Assembly: GCF_015840715.1 (NCBI RefSeq)
Contig: NZ_CP060397.1
Span: forward strand, 1,054,001-1,118,000
Reading direction: 5' to 3'
Origin: Synechococcus sp. CBW1004
GTDB lineage: Bacteria; Cyanobacteriota; Cyanobacteriia; PCC-6307; Cyanobiaceae
Length of the DNA stretch: 64,000 nt
Shown: positions 8,313 through 16,907 of the stretch, one piece after another
Layout of the letters: every line of letters begins with the position of its first letter
Numbering within the stretch: the first letter of the stretch is position 1
The notes under the pieces: model-generated
Seen by the model: the letters and a program-made list of their open reading frames with translations, nothing else
The model's database searches: none
Told to the model about the DNA's origin: nothing
Program-made: the position numbers and the translations under genes

Positions 8313-9320
8313 TCAGCGGAACATCGAGCTCACCGAGCTCTCCTCATGGATGCGCCAGATCGCCTCTCCGAGCATGTTGGCCACTGACAGCACGCGCAGC
8401 TGGGGAAAGTGGCGTTCGGGCGCCAGGGGAATGCTGTTGGTGACCACCACCTCCTCGAACAGGCCGGGTTCGGCCAGCCGTTCGGTGGCGGGCGGGGAGA
8501 AGACGGCGTGGGTGGCGCAGCACAGCACCCGCGAGGCACCCTGACGGCGCAGCAGGCGCGCCCCCTGCACGATCGTGCCGCCGGTGTCGATCATGTCGTC
8601 GATCAGCACGGCGGTCTTGCCCGCCACATCGCCGATCACCGTGAGGCTCTCGGCCACGTTGTGGCCGGAGCGGCGCTTGTCGATGATCGCCAGCGGGGCA
8701 TCGTGCATCTGCTTGGCGAAGGCCCGTGCCCGTGCCACACCACCGACGTCCGGGGAGACCACCACCACCTCACCGAGATCGCGGGTGGACAGGTAATCGA
8801 CGAGGACGGGTGATCCGTAGATGTGATCACAGGGGATGTCGAAGTAGCCCTGGATCTGGGACGAGTGCAGGTCCATCGCCAGGACCCGGTCCACACCCGA
8901 CTTGACGAGAAGGTTGGCCACCAGCTTGGCGGTGATCGATTCACGACCCGCCGTCTTGCGGTCGGCGCGGGCGTAGCCGTAATAGGGAACCACCGCCGTG
9001 ATCTGGCGAGCCGAGGCGCGGCGGCAGGCATCCACCATGATCAGCAGCTCCATCAGGTGATCGTTCACCGGAGCGCAGGTGGGCTGGATCAGGAAGACGT
9101 CGCAGCCGCGGATCGACTCCTGAATCTGGATGTAGAGCTCGCCATCGGCGAAGCGCTTGATCACGCGCGGGCCATCGGGTATCCCGAGGTAGGCACCGAT
9201 CTCGCGGGCCAGTTCCGGATTGGAGGTGCCGCTGAACAGCCGCAGACGTCGCGTGTCGTGGCTGGCGGGGGCCTGAACCCCCGCCGTGTCCACCCGGGCA
9301 GCAGTCGGGAACGTGGTCAC
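8313..9320 (-). CDS. prsA: Ribose-phosphate pyrophosphokinase (PRPP synthetase)
   Basis: This 335-residue enzyme makes 5-phosphoribosyl-1-pyrophosphate from ribose 5-phosphate and ATP, feeding nucleotide, histidine and tryptophan synthesis. The class I features are all visible: RRLRLFSGTSNPELAREI at the N terminus, RFADGELYIQI, PYYGYARADRK, the metal/ribose-binding MDLHSSQIQGYFD and the PRPP-binding loop AVLIDDMIDTGGTI. The frame is open further upstream, but the GTG at 9320 gives the standard cyanobacterial N terminus (VTTFPTAAR...). The gene is divergent from the unassigned gene at 9388. Confidence 0.95.
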   Translation of the reverse strand: MTTFPTAARVDTAGVQAPASHDTRRLRLFSGTSNPELAREIGAYLGIPDGPRVIKRFADGELYIQIQESIRGCDVFLIQPTCAPVNDHLMELLIMVDACRRASARQITAVVPYYGYARADRKTAGRESITAKLVANLLVKSGVDRVLAMDLHSSQIQGYFDIPCDHIYGSPVLVDYLSTRDLGEVVVVSPDVGGVARARAFAKQMHDAPLAIIDKRRSGHNVAESLTVIGDVAGKTAVLIDDMIDTGGTIVQGARLLRRQGASRVLCCATHAVFSPPATERLAEPGLFEEVVVTNSIPLAPERHFPQLRVLSVANMLGEAIWRIHEESSVSSMFR

Positions 9321-9387
9321 GGAACGGCGAAGGGGGCTGCGCAGGACCGATGGTAGAAGCGTGCCAGCCCCGCAGGGATGAAGCTCG

Positions 9388-9975
9388 ATGAAGGAATCAC
9401 CTCGCCCGGCGCAACAGGACAGCCCTGGCGGCCTCGACGGCATCGTGCTGGTGGGTCTGGGGGTCGGCGCGGAGTCCGGCCCCGGCAGCCTGCCGCCCCT
9501 GGCCGCCGTGTCCCGTCGGCTGGCGGAGACGCTGCGTCGGCCGGTGCTGGAGCTGGACACCACGGCCGGCCCCGATGCCGCCCTGAGCGGCCTAGGCCAT
9601 CAGGCCGAGGCCTGCGGTGGCGGCTGGCTGGCCGGCCTGGAAAGCGATGTGGGACTGTCCCTGGCGGACGGCCGCTGCTGGGCCGAGGCCCTGGGAGCCT
9701 GGCGGCAACCGGTGGTGCTGGTGATTGCATCGCACCAGCTGTACAGCGGTGTGCCGGCGGCGGCCACCGCCTTGCTGCGTCAGTGGCAGGTCCCCCTGCT
9801 GGGGCTGCTGCAGTGGGGCGGCGTCTGGCAGGCCGGAGAACGGCAGCGGGAGGGACTGCCCTGGCTGGGCCTGCTGGAGCCCGAAGACAGGAGCGATGCC
9901 GCGCCGGCGGACGACAGCGGACCGGCCCTGGCCACGGCGGTGGCCCTGCGCTGGAGCCAGCTGGAGCGTCCCTGA
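9388..9975 (+). CDS. Unrecognised conserved-looking protein
   Basis: The 195-residue product is not recognised. It is soluble, with alternating short hydrophobic strands (GIVLVGLGVGAESGPGS, PVVLVIASHQLYSGVPAA, VPLLGLLQWGGVW) that suggest a Rossmann-like alpha/beta fold, but no P-loop or GxGxxG motif is intact. Codon use matches its neighbours and the start ATG at 9388 follows the divergent prsA start by 67 bases. It ends about 110 bases before the convergent LCP-protein gene. Position beside prsA may point to a metabolic role, but no function is claimed. Confidence 0.65.
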   Translation: MKESPRPAQQDSPGGLDGIVLVGLGVGAESGPGSLPPLAAVSRRLAETLRRPVLELDTTAGPDAALSGLGHQAEACGGGWLAGLESDVGLSLADGRCWAEALGAWRQPVVLVIASHQLYSGVPAAATALLRQWQVPLLGLLQWGGVWQAGERQREGLPWLGLLEPEDRSDAAPADDSGPALATAVALRWSQLERP

Positions 9976-10083
9976 ACCCTGCAGAAGCCGACCCCAGAGG
10001 CGAGCGAAGCGCGCAACCGCGCGGGAGCTTTGATCACGCCGTCCTGATCGCGTCTGGGATGGCGCCACCGGCGCCGGCCGGTC

Positions 10084-11115
10084 TCAGCCCTTCTTCTCCG
10101 GCCAGACGGGATTGGGGGCCTTGCTGCTGAGCTGGCGCAGCTTGCCGTGGGCGGGCTTGGGTGGATCGAGGGGGAGGCTGGCGAAGGCGATCGGACGCTG
10201 ATCATCCAGACCGGCCGCCATCAGGCTCAGGGCCTCCAGCGGCGTGAGGTTGGTTTCCACCTGGCCCTCCAGCTCCTTCAGCACCCCCGGCAACGCCGTC
10301 AGCGGCTCGTTCTGACGCAACCGATCACGCAGGGCGATCTGGAAGCGCTGCTGGTTGTTGCGGCGATCGGTCTCTCCCAGCAAGCGATCGCGGTACCGCA
10401 CCAGTTGCTCCACCTGGGCCCCGCCGAGACGCTGCAGGCCTCCCTGCAGATCGATCGTCAGCTTCTGGGCCTTGTCCTGGTAACGCATGGTGCGCGGTGG
10501 ATCGATCTCCAGACCACCGATGCCGTTGACGAGCTGCCGGAGGGCCGCACGGGGAAGCACCACATAACGGTCGGGGCTCGGAGGCTGCAGGCCGGTGAGT
10601 TCACGCACCGCATCGGCCGTGAGCGCGACGCCGCCGCGGCGGTAGAGACTGCCGAGGGCAACGGGCTGCTTCTGTCCCGGCAGGCGCACGGCCAGTTCGG
10701 TGGGCAGGTTGAGCACCTGCAGGGGGCCCTCAGGCTGGACCCGCACGAGCAGCAGGGCATCGGCGTTGGCGGGACCGGCCGGGGCCGCCTTGTTGGTGGC
10801 ATCGCCGAGCTTGTCGGCATCAAGGCCGATGACCAGCACGGTGACAGGGCGGCGCGGTTTGTCGGCCAGCGTGGCGGGGGTGACCTCCGGCCTGGCCTGG
10901 AAGGCCTTGTCGTCTTCCGGCCAGATCAGCGAGAGGACTGCGATGGCTCCCACCGCACCGGCGGCGATGAGCGCCCCCACCTGCCACTGACGGCGGCTGG
11001 GGAGTCGCAGGCAGCGGCGGCCCAGGGCACCGATCCGGTCACGCCAGGTGGTGCGGGACGGCTGCCGCGGGCGGGAGGAGTCGGCGGGGGATCGGGGTTC
11101 CCGGCGGCGAGGCAT
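10084..11115 (-). CDS. LCP (LytR-CpsA-Psr) family protein
   Basis: This 343-residue type II membrane protein has a basic N terminus, one transmembrane helix (VGALIAAGAVGAIAVLSLIW) and an extracytoplasmic LCP domain. Family blocks include VTVLVIGLDADKLGD, DALLLVRVQPEG, LNLPTELAVRLPG, LYRRGGVALTADAVRELTGL and the basic lipid-binding segment QLVRYRDRLLGETDRRNNQQ. LCP enzymes attach glycopolymers from undecaprenyl-phosphate carriers to the cell wall. ATG at 11115 is preferred over an upstream frame extension because it places the basic segment and helix normally. It is divergent from the bciB-malQ pair. Confidence 0.88.
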   Translation of the reverse strand: MPRRREPRSPADSSRPRQPSRTTWRDRIGALGRRCLRLPSRRQWQVGALIAAGAVGAIAVLSLIWPEDDKAFQARPEVTPATLADKPRRPVTVLVIGLDADKLGDATNKAAPAGPANADALLLVRVQPEGPLQVLNLPTELAVRLPGQKQPVALGSLYRRGGVALTADAVRELTGLQPPSPDRYVVLPRAALRQLVNGIGGLEIDPPRTMRYQDKAQKLTIDLQGGLQRLGGAQVEQLVRYRDRLLGETDRRNNQQRFQIALRDRLRQNEPLTALPGVLKELEGQVETNLTPLEALSLMAAGLDDQRPIAFASLPLDPPKPAHGKLRQLSSKAPNPVWPEKKG

Positions 11116-11228
11116 CAGGCGCGGCAGAGGGTCTGGGGATGCCCACTCTGGCCCAGGCCCTGCCGGCACGCTCCGCCCAGGACCGGCGGGGCCGATAGCT
11201 TGAGCAGCGAGCTCCCCTCCGTCGCCGC

Positions 11229-12506
11229 TTGTCCGCCGCCCAGCCCGCGTCACCGCCGCCCGCGGCGGCGCCCTCTGATACGCCGCCCGCGGCGGCGCCC
11301 ACTGCCGGGACGCCGGCGCTGGCCCCCCATGAGCGGGCCCGGCCCCTGGCCCCGGGCAGCCCCTATCCCGCCCGCGATCTCTGCAGCCAGTGCGGGCTGT
11401 GCGACAGCCGCTGGATTGCCTACGTGCGCCGGGCCTGCGCCTTCCTTGAGCAACGCTTCGAGGCGATGGAGGAGCACGCCCACGGCCGCAGCCGCGACCT
11501 CGACAACGAGGACGAGCTCTATTTCGGGGTGCACCAGCGCATGCTCACCGCCCGGCTGCGCCAGCCGATCGAAGGCGCGCAGTGGACCGGCATCGTCAGC
11601 CGGCTCGGCGTGCGCGCTCTCGAGACGGGCCTGGTGGATGCGGTGCTGTGCGTCACCCAGAGCGCCGATGACCGCTTCACGCCGGTGCCGATCCTGGCCC
11701 GCACCCCGGAGGAGGTGCTCTCGGCGCGGGTGAACAAGCCCACGCTTTCCCCCAACCTCAAGGTGCTCGAGCAGCTGCCGGGCAGCGGCATCAGGCGCCT
11801 GCTGGCGATCGGCGTGGGCTGCCAGATCCAGGCCCTGCGCGCCGTGCAGGACAGCCTGCCGCTCGAGCAGCTCTATGTGCTCGGCCTTCCCTGCGTCGAC
11901 AACGTCTCACGAGAAGGACTGCAGACCTTTCTCGAGAGCACCGTCAGCTCACCGGAGACGGTGGTGCACTACGAGTTCATGCAGGACTTCCGCATCCATT
12001 TCCGCCATAGCGACGGGCGCGAGGAGACAGTGCCCTTCTTCGGCCTGGACACACCGAAGCTGAAGGACGTGTTCGCCCCCAGCTGCCTGAGCTGCTTCGA
12101 CTACACGAACGCCGGCGCCGATCTGGTGGTGGGCTACATGGGCGCCACCTTCGGGCGCCAGTGGCTCACGGTGCGCAATGACCGCGGCGCCGAGCTGCTG
12201 GCCCTGGTGGAGGACGAACTCGACACGGCGCCGGTGACCAGCCGTGGCGACCGCCGTGCCGCGGTGCAGCAGGGCATCGAGGCGTATGACAAGGCCCTGA
12301 AGCTGCCGCGCTGGCTGGCCGAGCTGTTCGGCCTGGTGATCGGCCGCATCGGCCCGCAGGGTCTGGAGTACGGCCGCTTTTCCATCGATTCCCACTTCAC
12401 CCGCAACGCTCTGTGGGTGCGCCGCAACCACCCCGCCATGGCCGATCGCCACATCCCGGCCTTCGCCCGGCGGATCATCAGCCGCTACCGGCTCCCCTCC
12501 CTGTGA
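11229..12506 (+). CDS. bciB: Ferredoxin-type 3,8-divinyl (proto)chlorophyllide 8-vinyl reductase (BciB-like)
   Basis: The 425-residue protein belongs to the FrhB (coenzyme F420 hydrogenase beta subunit-like) family that in cyanobacteria includes slr1923/BciB, which reduces the 8-vinyl group in chlorophyll synthesis with ferredoxin. Cysteine motifs for iron-sulfur binding are visible: CSQCGLC near residue 56, and CLSCFDYTN in the C-terminal half. Also seen are GVGCQIQALRAVQ, LPCVDNVSREGL and VVGYMGATF. A Pro/Ala-rich stretch of about 45 residues precedes the domain. TTG at 11229 is the only reasonable start after the upstream in-frame stop. Its stop overlaps the malQ GTG start. Confidence 0.88.
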   Translation: MSAAQPASPPPAAAPSDTPPAAAPTAGTPALAPHERARPLAPGSPYPARDLCSQCGLCDSRWIAYVRRACAFLEQRFEAMEEHAHGRSRDLDNEDELYFGVHQRMLTARLRQPIEGAQWTGIVSRLGVRALETGLVDAVLCVTQSADDRFTPVPILARTPEEVLSARVNKPTLSPNLKVLEQLPGSGIRRLLAIGVGCQIQALRAVQDSLPLEQLYVLGLPCVDNVSREGLQTFLESTVSSPETVVHYEFMQDFRIHFRHSDGREETVPFFGLDTPKLKDVFAPSCLSCFDYTNAGADLVVGYMGATFGRQWLTVRNDRGAELLALVEDELDTAPVTSRGDRRAAVQQGIEAYDKALKLPRWLAELFGLVIGRIGPQGLEYGRFSIDSHFTRNALWVRRNHPAMADRHIPAFARRIISRYRLPSL

Positions 12507-14041
12507 GTTCCCCATCCCGCAGCAGCGGTGTTCTGCTTCATCCCACCGCCCTGCCGGGCAACGGCCCCTGCGGCAGCCTCGGAGCCGAGGCGCGGGCCTG
12601 GATCGATCTGCTCATCTCGGCGGGGATCGGGGTGTGGCAGGTGCTGCCGCTGGCCCCCACCGATGGCACCGGTTCCCCCTACAGCTCTCCGAGCGGATCG
12701 GCCCTCAACCCCTGGCTGATCGATGCCGATGACCTGCTGGCGGAAGGCCTGATCAGCGCCGACGACCACGCCGCCCTGCCCTGCACCCATGGCGGCAGGC
12801 TCGAACCGGCCCTGGCGACCCAGCGGTCGGCGGCGATCGGCGCCGCACTGGGACGGCAGTGGTCCCGCCAGAGCAGTGCCATGCGGGAGCGATTCGAGCA
12901 CTGGCGCCGCAGCCAGCGGAACTGGCTCGACGACCACTGTCAGTTCATGGTGCTGCGAGCCCTGCAGGAGGGGCGGCCCTGGTGGGAGTGGCCGGGCCCG
13001 CTGGCGCAGCGACAGCAGCGGGCACTCCGGCAACTGCAGCAGCACCACGGCGACGAGCTCCTGCAGGAAGCCCTGCTGCAGTGGCAACTGCAGGAGCAGT
13101 GGGAGAGGCTGCAGCGGCGCGCCCATGCGGGCGGCCTGCGCCTGGTGGGGGATCTTCCCTTCTATGTGGCCCACGACAGCGTCGACGTCTGGTGCCGTCG
13201 CGGCCTCTTCTCGGTGCGACTGGACGGCAGCCTCAGCGAGCAGAGCGGGGTGCCGCCCGACTACTTCGCGGAGACGGGACAGCTCTGGGGCACCCCGGTG
13301 TACCACTGGTGGCGCCATCGTCTGAGCGGCTTCCGCTGGTGGCTGCAGCGCCTGGAGCGGCAGCTGGATCTGTTCGACCTGCTGCGACTCGACCATTTCC
13401 GCGCCCTGGAGGCCTACTGGAGCGTTCCGGGCGGAGCGGCCACCGCCGAGCATGGACAGTGGTGCCCCTCCCCCGGCCGCAGCCTGCTGAACCGGCTGCG
13501 ACGCCTCTGCCGCAGGCAGGGACGGCTGGTGGAAGGCCAGCTGCCGCTGATCGCCGAGGACCTCGGCGTGATCACCCCAGAGGTGGAGGCCCTGCGCGAC
13601 CGCTTCGCCCTGCCGGGCATGAAGATCCTTCAGTTCGCCTTCGATGGCGCCACCGACAATCCCTACCTGCCGGCCAACTTCGTGGGAGATCGCTGGGTCG
13701 TCTACACCGGCACCCACGACAACGCCACCACCCTTGGTTGGTGGCGGCAGCTTGATCCCGACAGCCGTGGGCGGGTGCGCCAGGCCGTCGGCGCGGAGGT
13801 GCACTCCCCGGGCTGGCAACTCCTGGAGCTCGCCCTGGGCTCACGGGCGGAGCTGGTGGTGGTGCCGCTCCAGGATCTGCTCGAACTGGGCGACGAGGCC
13901 CGCTTCAACACCCCCGGCACCGCCTCTGGCAACTGGAGCTGGCGCCTGGATCAGCCCGTGGCCTCCCTGCACGACAAACTGCAAGGGCTCGGCGCGATGT
14001 CGGCCCGTCACGGGCGCGGCGGCGCAGCGACCGGGTCCTGA
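12503..14041 (+). CDS. malQ: 4-alpha-glucanotransferase (amylomaltase)
   Basis: The 512-residue GH77 enzyme rearranges alpha-1,4-glucans in glycogen metabolism. It begins RSSGVLLHPTALPGNGPCG and carries the catalytic blocks LLRLDHFRALEAYW (nucleophile Asp), PLIAEDLGVIT (acid/base Glu) and YTGTHDNATTLGWW (third carboxylate). Length matches typical bacterial MalQ. The GTG start at 12503 overlaps the bciB stop (GTGA), implying translational coupling, though the two functions are unrelated. Its last 34 bases overlap the 3' end of the convergent HTH-protein gene. Confidence 0.95.
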   Translation: MSSPSRSSGVLLHPTALPGNGPCGSLGAEARAWIDLLISAGIGVWQVLPLAPTDGTGSPYSSPSGSALNPWLIDADDLLAEGLISADDHAALPCTHGGRLEPALATQRSAAIGAALGRQWSRQSSAMRERFEHWRRSQRNWLDDHCQFMVLRALQEGRPWWEWPGPLAQRQQRALRQLQQHHGDELLQEALLQWQLQEQWERLQRRAHAGGLRLVGDLPFYVAHDSVDVWCRRGLFSVRLDGSLSEQSGVPPDYFAETGQLWGTPVYHWWRHRLSGFRWWLQRLERQLDLFDLLRLDHFRALEAYWSVPGGAATAEHGQWCPSPGRSLLNRLRRLCRRQGRLVEGQLPLIAEDLGVITPEVEALRDRFALPGMKILQFAFDGATDNPYLPANFVGDRWVVYTGTHDNATTLGWWRQLDPDSRGRVRQAVGAEVHSPGWQLLELALGSRAELVVVPLQDLLELGDEARFNTPGTASGNWSWRLDQPVASLHDKLQGLGAMSARHGRGGAATGS

Positions 14042-14826
14042 GGCCCGGGCCTCCCGGGCCGAGCACCGGCCCCGTCGGCGGCCGTTTCGGTCGACTCTCC
14101 CGGGGACGCATCGGGCGGGGCGGAGGACCCCGCGTTCTGTCGGCGCAGCAACAGCAGACCCTGGCCGCGGCGAGCCCGCTCCAGGGGCCAGAGCTCCGGA
14201 TAGGCAGCCACCACGCGGGCCCGCTCGCGCGCACCGGCGCCGGGAGACTCGGAGGGCAGCGATGGCCTGGCGGGCACGGTCTGCAGCGGCAACAACCCCT
14301 GAACCACCAGACGCTGTTGCTGGCGGTTGAGCCCGTAGATCAGCAGCAGGCAGGCCACGCCATACAGAACCGCACCCTGCAAGGTGGCGAAGAGGGCGAT
14401 CGAGGTGAGCGGCACGCGCGCGGGATGGGCCTGACGGTTGCTGCGCAACCGGCGCGTGCTGGACGCCGGCAGAGCCGCTTCGAGACAACCCTGCTCAAAG
14501 GCGAGATGCTGTTCGAGCAGGGCCAGCATCGTGCGCAGGTAGGCGGGTTCGGGAAGGCGGTCGCGCCAGCCCTTCTCCAGGGCCTCCAGCACCGTGATGC
14601 TGATGCGGGTCTCCTGGGCCAGCTGACGCAGGCTCAGGCCGCGGGACTCGCGCGCCACGCGCAGGCGGCGTCCCACCTCCAGAAACGGATCGGCGCTGAC
14701 CTCAGCGCGGGGGACGGCAACGGACCTGGAACGACGCAGAAAACGGCCCAGCAGTTGGTGCCCCCGACGCCTGAGGGGGGCGATGGCCGCGGCGCGAGCC
14801 TGCAGGTTCGGTGGAGGGGGCGTCAC
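14008..14826 (-). CDS. RodZ-like helix-turn-helix membrane protein
   Basis: The 272-residue protein contains an N-terminal HTH_25 (RodZ-type) domain: VGRRLRVARESRGLSLRQLA, QETRISITVLEALEKG, then LPEPAYLRTMLALL. After a basic linker comes one membrane helix (IALFATLQGAVLYGVACLLLI) and a Pro/Arg-rich tail. RodZ links the MreB cytoskeleton to the membrane; many cyanobacterial homologues of this layout are uncharacterised. The GTG start overlaps the upstream pseudouridine-synthase stop by four bases (GTGA), so the two form an operon. The 3' end overlaps malQ on the other strand. Confidence 0.8.
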   Translation of the reverse strand: MTPPPPNLQARAAAIAPLRRRGHQLLGRFLRRSRSVAVPRAEVSADPFLEVGRRLRVARESRGLSLRQLAQETRISITVLEALEKGWRDRLPEPAYLRTMLALLEQHLAFEQGCLEAALPASSTRRLRSNRQAHPARVPLTSIALFATLQGAVLYGVACLLLIYGLNRQQQRLVVQGLLPLQTVPARPSLPSESPGAGARERARVVAAYPELWPLERARRGQGLLLLRRQNAGSSAPPDASPGESTETAADGAGARPGRPGPQDPVAAPPRP

Positions 14827-15653
14827 GACAGAAGGGTGTCCGTCAGATCCTGACTGGCAAGGGGCGGCATCGCCCGCGGGCGGTCTTCGTCCTCGAACGG
14901 TGAGGGCCGCCGGCCAGCCGGCGGCTGCGCGGCGAGATCAGCGAGGGCACTCAGTTCATCGGGCTGAAGGCGTCGCCAGCGCCCCTCGGGCAGCTCCCCC
15001 AGCGACCAGGGGCCGATGGCCGTGCGCTGCAGATCCAGCACCGGGTGGCCGAGCAGGGCTGCCGTGCGGCGGATCTGGCGGTTTCGCCCCTCTCCCATCT
15101 GCAGTTCCAGCAGAGCGGCCTCGCCGTCGCGCTGCAGCAGCCGCAGCCCCACCGGCTGACTGGGTTCCCCATCCAGCGGAACGCCGGCCCGCCAGCGCTG
15201 CAGGGCGGCACCATCAGGGACACCACGAACCCACACCCGGTAAGTGCGGCGATGGCCGTAGCGCGGGTGCGTCAGACGCAGGGTGAGATCGCCGTCGTTG
15301 CTGAGCAGCAACGCGCCCCGGCTGTCGGCATCGAGCCGGCCCACAGGGTGGAGTCCCTGGCCGCGGCGCAGGGGAGGGGGCAGCAGATCGAGCACCGTGG
15401 GACGGCCACGCGGATCGTGGCAAGTGCACAGCACGCCCACCGGCTTGTTGAGCAGCAGGGTGAGGGAGGGGGGCGCCGCCTGCAGGGGTCGACCGTCCAC
15501 CTCGATCCTGTCGCGGGCAGCGTCGGCCTGATCGCCCAGCGAGGCGGGCTGACCGTTGACGCGCACGCGTCCCTGGCGAAGCAGTTCCTCGCCGCGCCGC
15601 CGGGAGCAGAAGCCCGCGGCCGCCATCAGTTTCTGCAGTCGTTCCCGGGCCAT
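14823..15653 (-). CDS. RsuA/RluB-family pseudouridine synthase
   Basis: The 276-residue protein has an N-terminal S4 RNA-binding domain (ERLQKLMAAAGFCSRRRGEE through VRVNGQPASLGD) and a catalytic domain with HPVGRLDADSRGALLLSNDG, in which the Asp of GRLD is the expected catalytic residue. It continues with RTYRVWVRGVPD and the family motif GEGRNRQIRR. It isomerises uridine in rRNA; which position cannot be told from sequence. The ATG at 15653 opens directly onto the S4 domain, although the frame is open upstream. It heads the operon with the RodZ-like gene and is divergent from the sigma-factor gene. Confidence 0.93.
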   Translation of the reverse strand: MARERLQKLMAAAGFCSRRRGEELLRQGRVRVNGQPASLGDQADAARDRIEVDGRPLQAAPPSLTLLLNKPVGVLCTCHDPRGRPTVLDLLPPPLRRGQGLHPVGRLDADSRGALLLSNDGDLTLRLTHPRYGHRRTYRVWVRGVPDGAALQRWRAGVPLDGEPSQPVGLRLLQRDGEAALLELQMGEGRNRQIRRTAALLGHPVLDLQRTAIGPWSLGELPEGRWRRLQPDELSALADLAAQPPAGRRPSPFEDEDRPRAMPPLASQDLTDTLLS

Positions 15654-15763
15654 GGCCCCACTCTGGCCTGCAGAGGGATGGGCCGCAGCCCGTGGTCCAC
15701 GGCGGCGGAACCGAGGCGCCCGCCAGCTCGCGCCTACAGAGGCCAGGAGGGAAACGGCCCGAA

Positions 15764-15798
15764 AAACCATGGTAGGTTTACGAAACCAAAAGGTTTCG
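15764..15798. promoter_or_regulatory. Nested AAACC/GGTTT inverted repeats upstream of sigma factor
   Basis: Just upstream of the sigma-factor ATG, four alternating arms occur: AAACC (15764-15768), GGTTT (15775-15779), AAACC (15783-15787) and GGTTT (15792-15796). The last pair extends to a perfect 7-base inverted repeat, CGAAACC/GGTTTCG, with a 4-base AAAA spacer. The first pair surrounds the palindrome ACCATGGT. Alternative hairpins or tandem operator half-sites are both possible. The element ends 11 bases before the start codon, so it would lie in the 5' leader or over the promoter. Confidence 0.55.
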
Positions 15799-15809
15799 CA
15801 TCCCGGACG

Positions 15810-16799
15810 ATGCCCATCTCCATCGCCGTCGCCACCAGCTCCAACCCGCTGGCCCCCACCGGCGATCTGCTGCGCTCCTACCTGCGTGACATCGGCCGCG
15901 TGCCGCTGCTCAGCCATGAGCAGGAGATCACCCTCGGCCGTCAGGTGCAGGAGCTGATGCAGATCGAGGAGCTGCGCGAGGAATTGCGCCTGCGCTCCGG
16001 CGGCGAGGAACCCAGCCCCGAGGTGCTCGCCGAAGCCACCGGACTGACACCGGTGCAGCTGCGTCGCCGCCTGCAGGCCGGCCGCCGCGCCAAGGAGCGC
16101 ATGGTCGCCGCCAACCTGCGCCTGGTGGTGAGCGTCGCCAAGAAGTACACCCGCCGCAACATGGAGCTTCTGGATCTGATCCAGGAGGGCACGATCGGCC
16201 TGGTGCGCGGCGTCGAGAAGTTCGACCCCACCCGCGGCTACAAGTTCTCCACCTACGCCTACTGGTGGATCCGCCAGGGCATCACCCGGGCGATCGCCGA
16301 GAAGAGCCGCACGATCCGCTTGCCGATCCACATCACTGAGACGCTCAACAAACTCAAGAAGGGCCAGCGTGAGCTCAGCCAGGAGCTGGGTCGCACCCCC
16401 ACCGTCAGCGAGCTCGCCCAGTTCGTCGAGCTGCCCGAGGAGGAGGTGAAGGATCTGTTGTGGCGGGCCCGCCAGCCGGTGAGCCTCGAGACGCGGATCG
16501 GCGACAGCGAGGACACCGAACTGCTCGACCTGCTCGCCTGCGATGGCGTGCGGCCTGATGAGCTCGTCGATGGCGAATGCCTCAAGGGCGACCTGCGCGC
16601 CCTGCTCGAGCAGCTGCCGGAGCTGCAGGGCAAGGTGCTGAAGATGCGCTACGGCATCGATGGCGGTGAGCCGATGAGCCTCACCTCGATCGCCCGCACC
16701 CTGGGCATGAGCCGCGACAAGACCCGCAATCTGGAGCGCCGCGCTCTCGAAGGTATCCGCAATCAGTCGCCGGTTCTCGAGGCCTACCTGGCAGCCTGA
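15810..16799 (+). CDS. RNA polymerase sigma factor, RpoD/SigF-like group 2
   Basis: The 329-residue sigma-70 family protein lacks the long region 1.1 of the primary factor. It shows region 1.2 (LLRSYLRDIGRVPLLSHEQE), region 2 (RMVAANLRLVVSVAKKY, LDLIQEGTIGLVRGVEKFDP, FSTYAYWWIRQGI), region 3, and region 4 with the HTH SLTSIARTLGMSRDKTRNLE. This is the layout of cyanobacterial type II alternative sigma factors used in stress or light/dark responses. The ATG at 15810 follows a run of nested inverted repeats that could control it. A strong terminator lies 42 bases after the stop. It resembles the second sigma factor at 52.4 kb. Confidence 0.95.
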   Translation: MPISIAVATSSNPLAPTGDLLRSYLRDIGRVPLLSHEQEITLGRQVQELMQIEELREELRLRSGGEEPSPEVLAEATGLTPVQLRRRLQAGRRAKERMVAANLRLVVSVAKKYTRRNMELLDLIQEGTIGLVRGVEKFDPTRGYKFSTYAYWWIRQGITRAIAEKSRTIRLPIHITETLNKLKKGQRELSQELGRTPTVSELAQFVELPEEEVKDLLWRARQPVSLETRIGDSEDTELLDLLACDGVRPDELVDGECLKGDLRALLEQLPELQGKVLKMRYGIDGGEPMSLTSIARTLGMSRDKTRNLERRALEGIRNQSPVLEAYLAA

Positions 16800-16840
16800 A
16801 CGCTCTCCTGTCGAGCGGGTCTGCACCCCCGCGAGGTTGC

Positions 16841-16871
16841 CCGGCTCAGCAGGACTGAGCCGGTTTGTTTT
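16841..16871 (+). terminator. Rho-independent terminator after sigma factor
   Basis: A perfect 9-base stem (CCGGCTCAG at 16841-16849, CTGAGCCGG at 16855-16863) with a 5-base loop is followed by TTTGTTTT. It ends transcripts from the sigma-factor gene. Confidence 0.88.
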
Positions 16872-16907
16872 CCTTCAGTGCCGACCGGAACGGATGGACG
16901 CCTGAGC

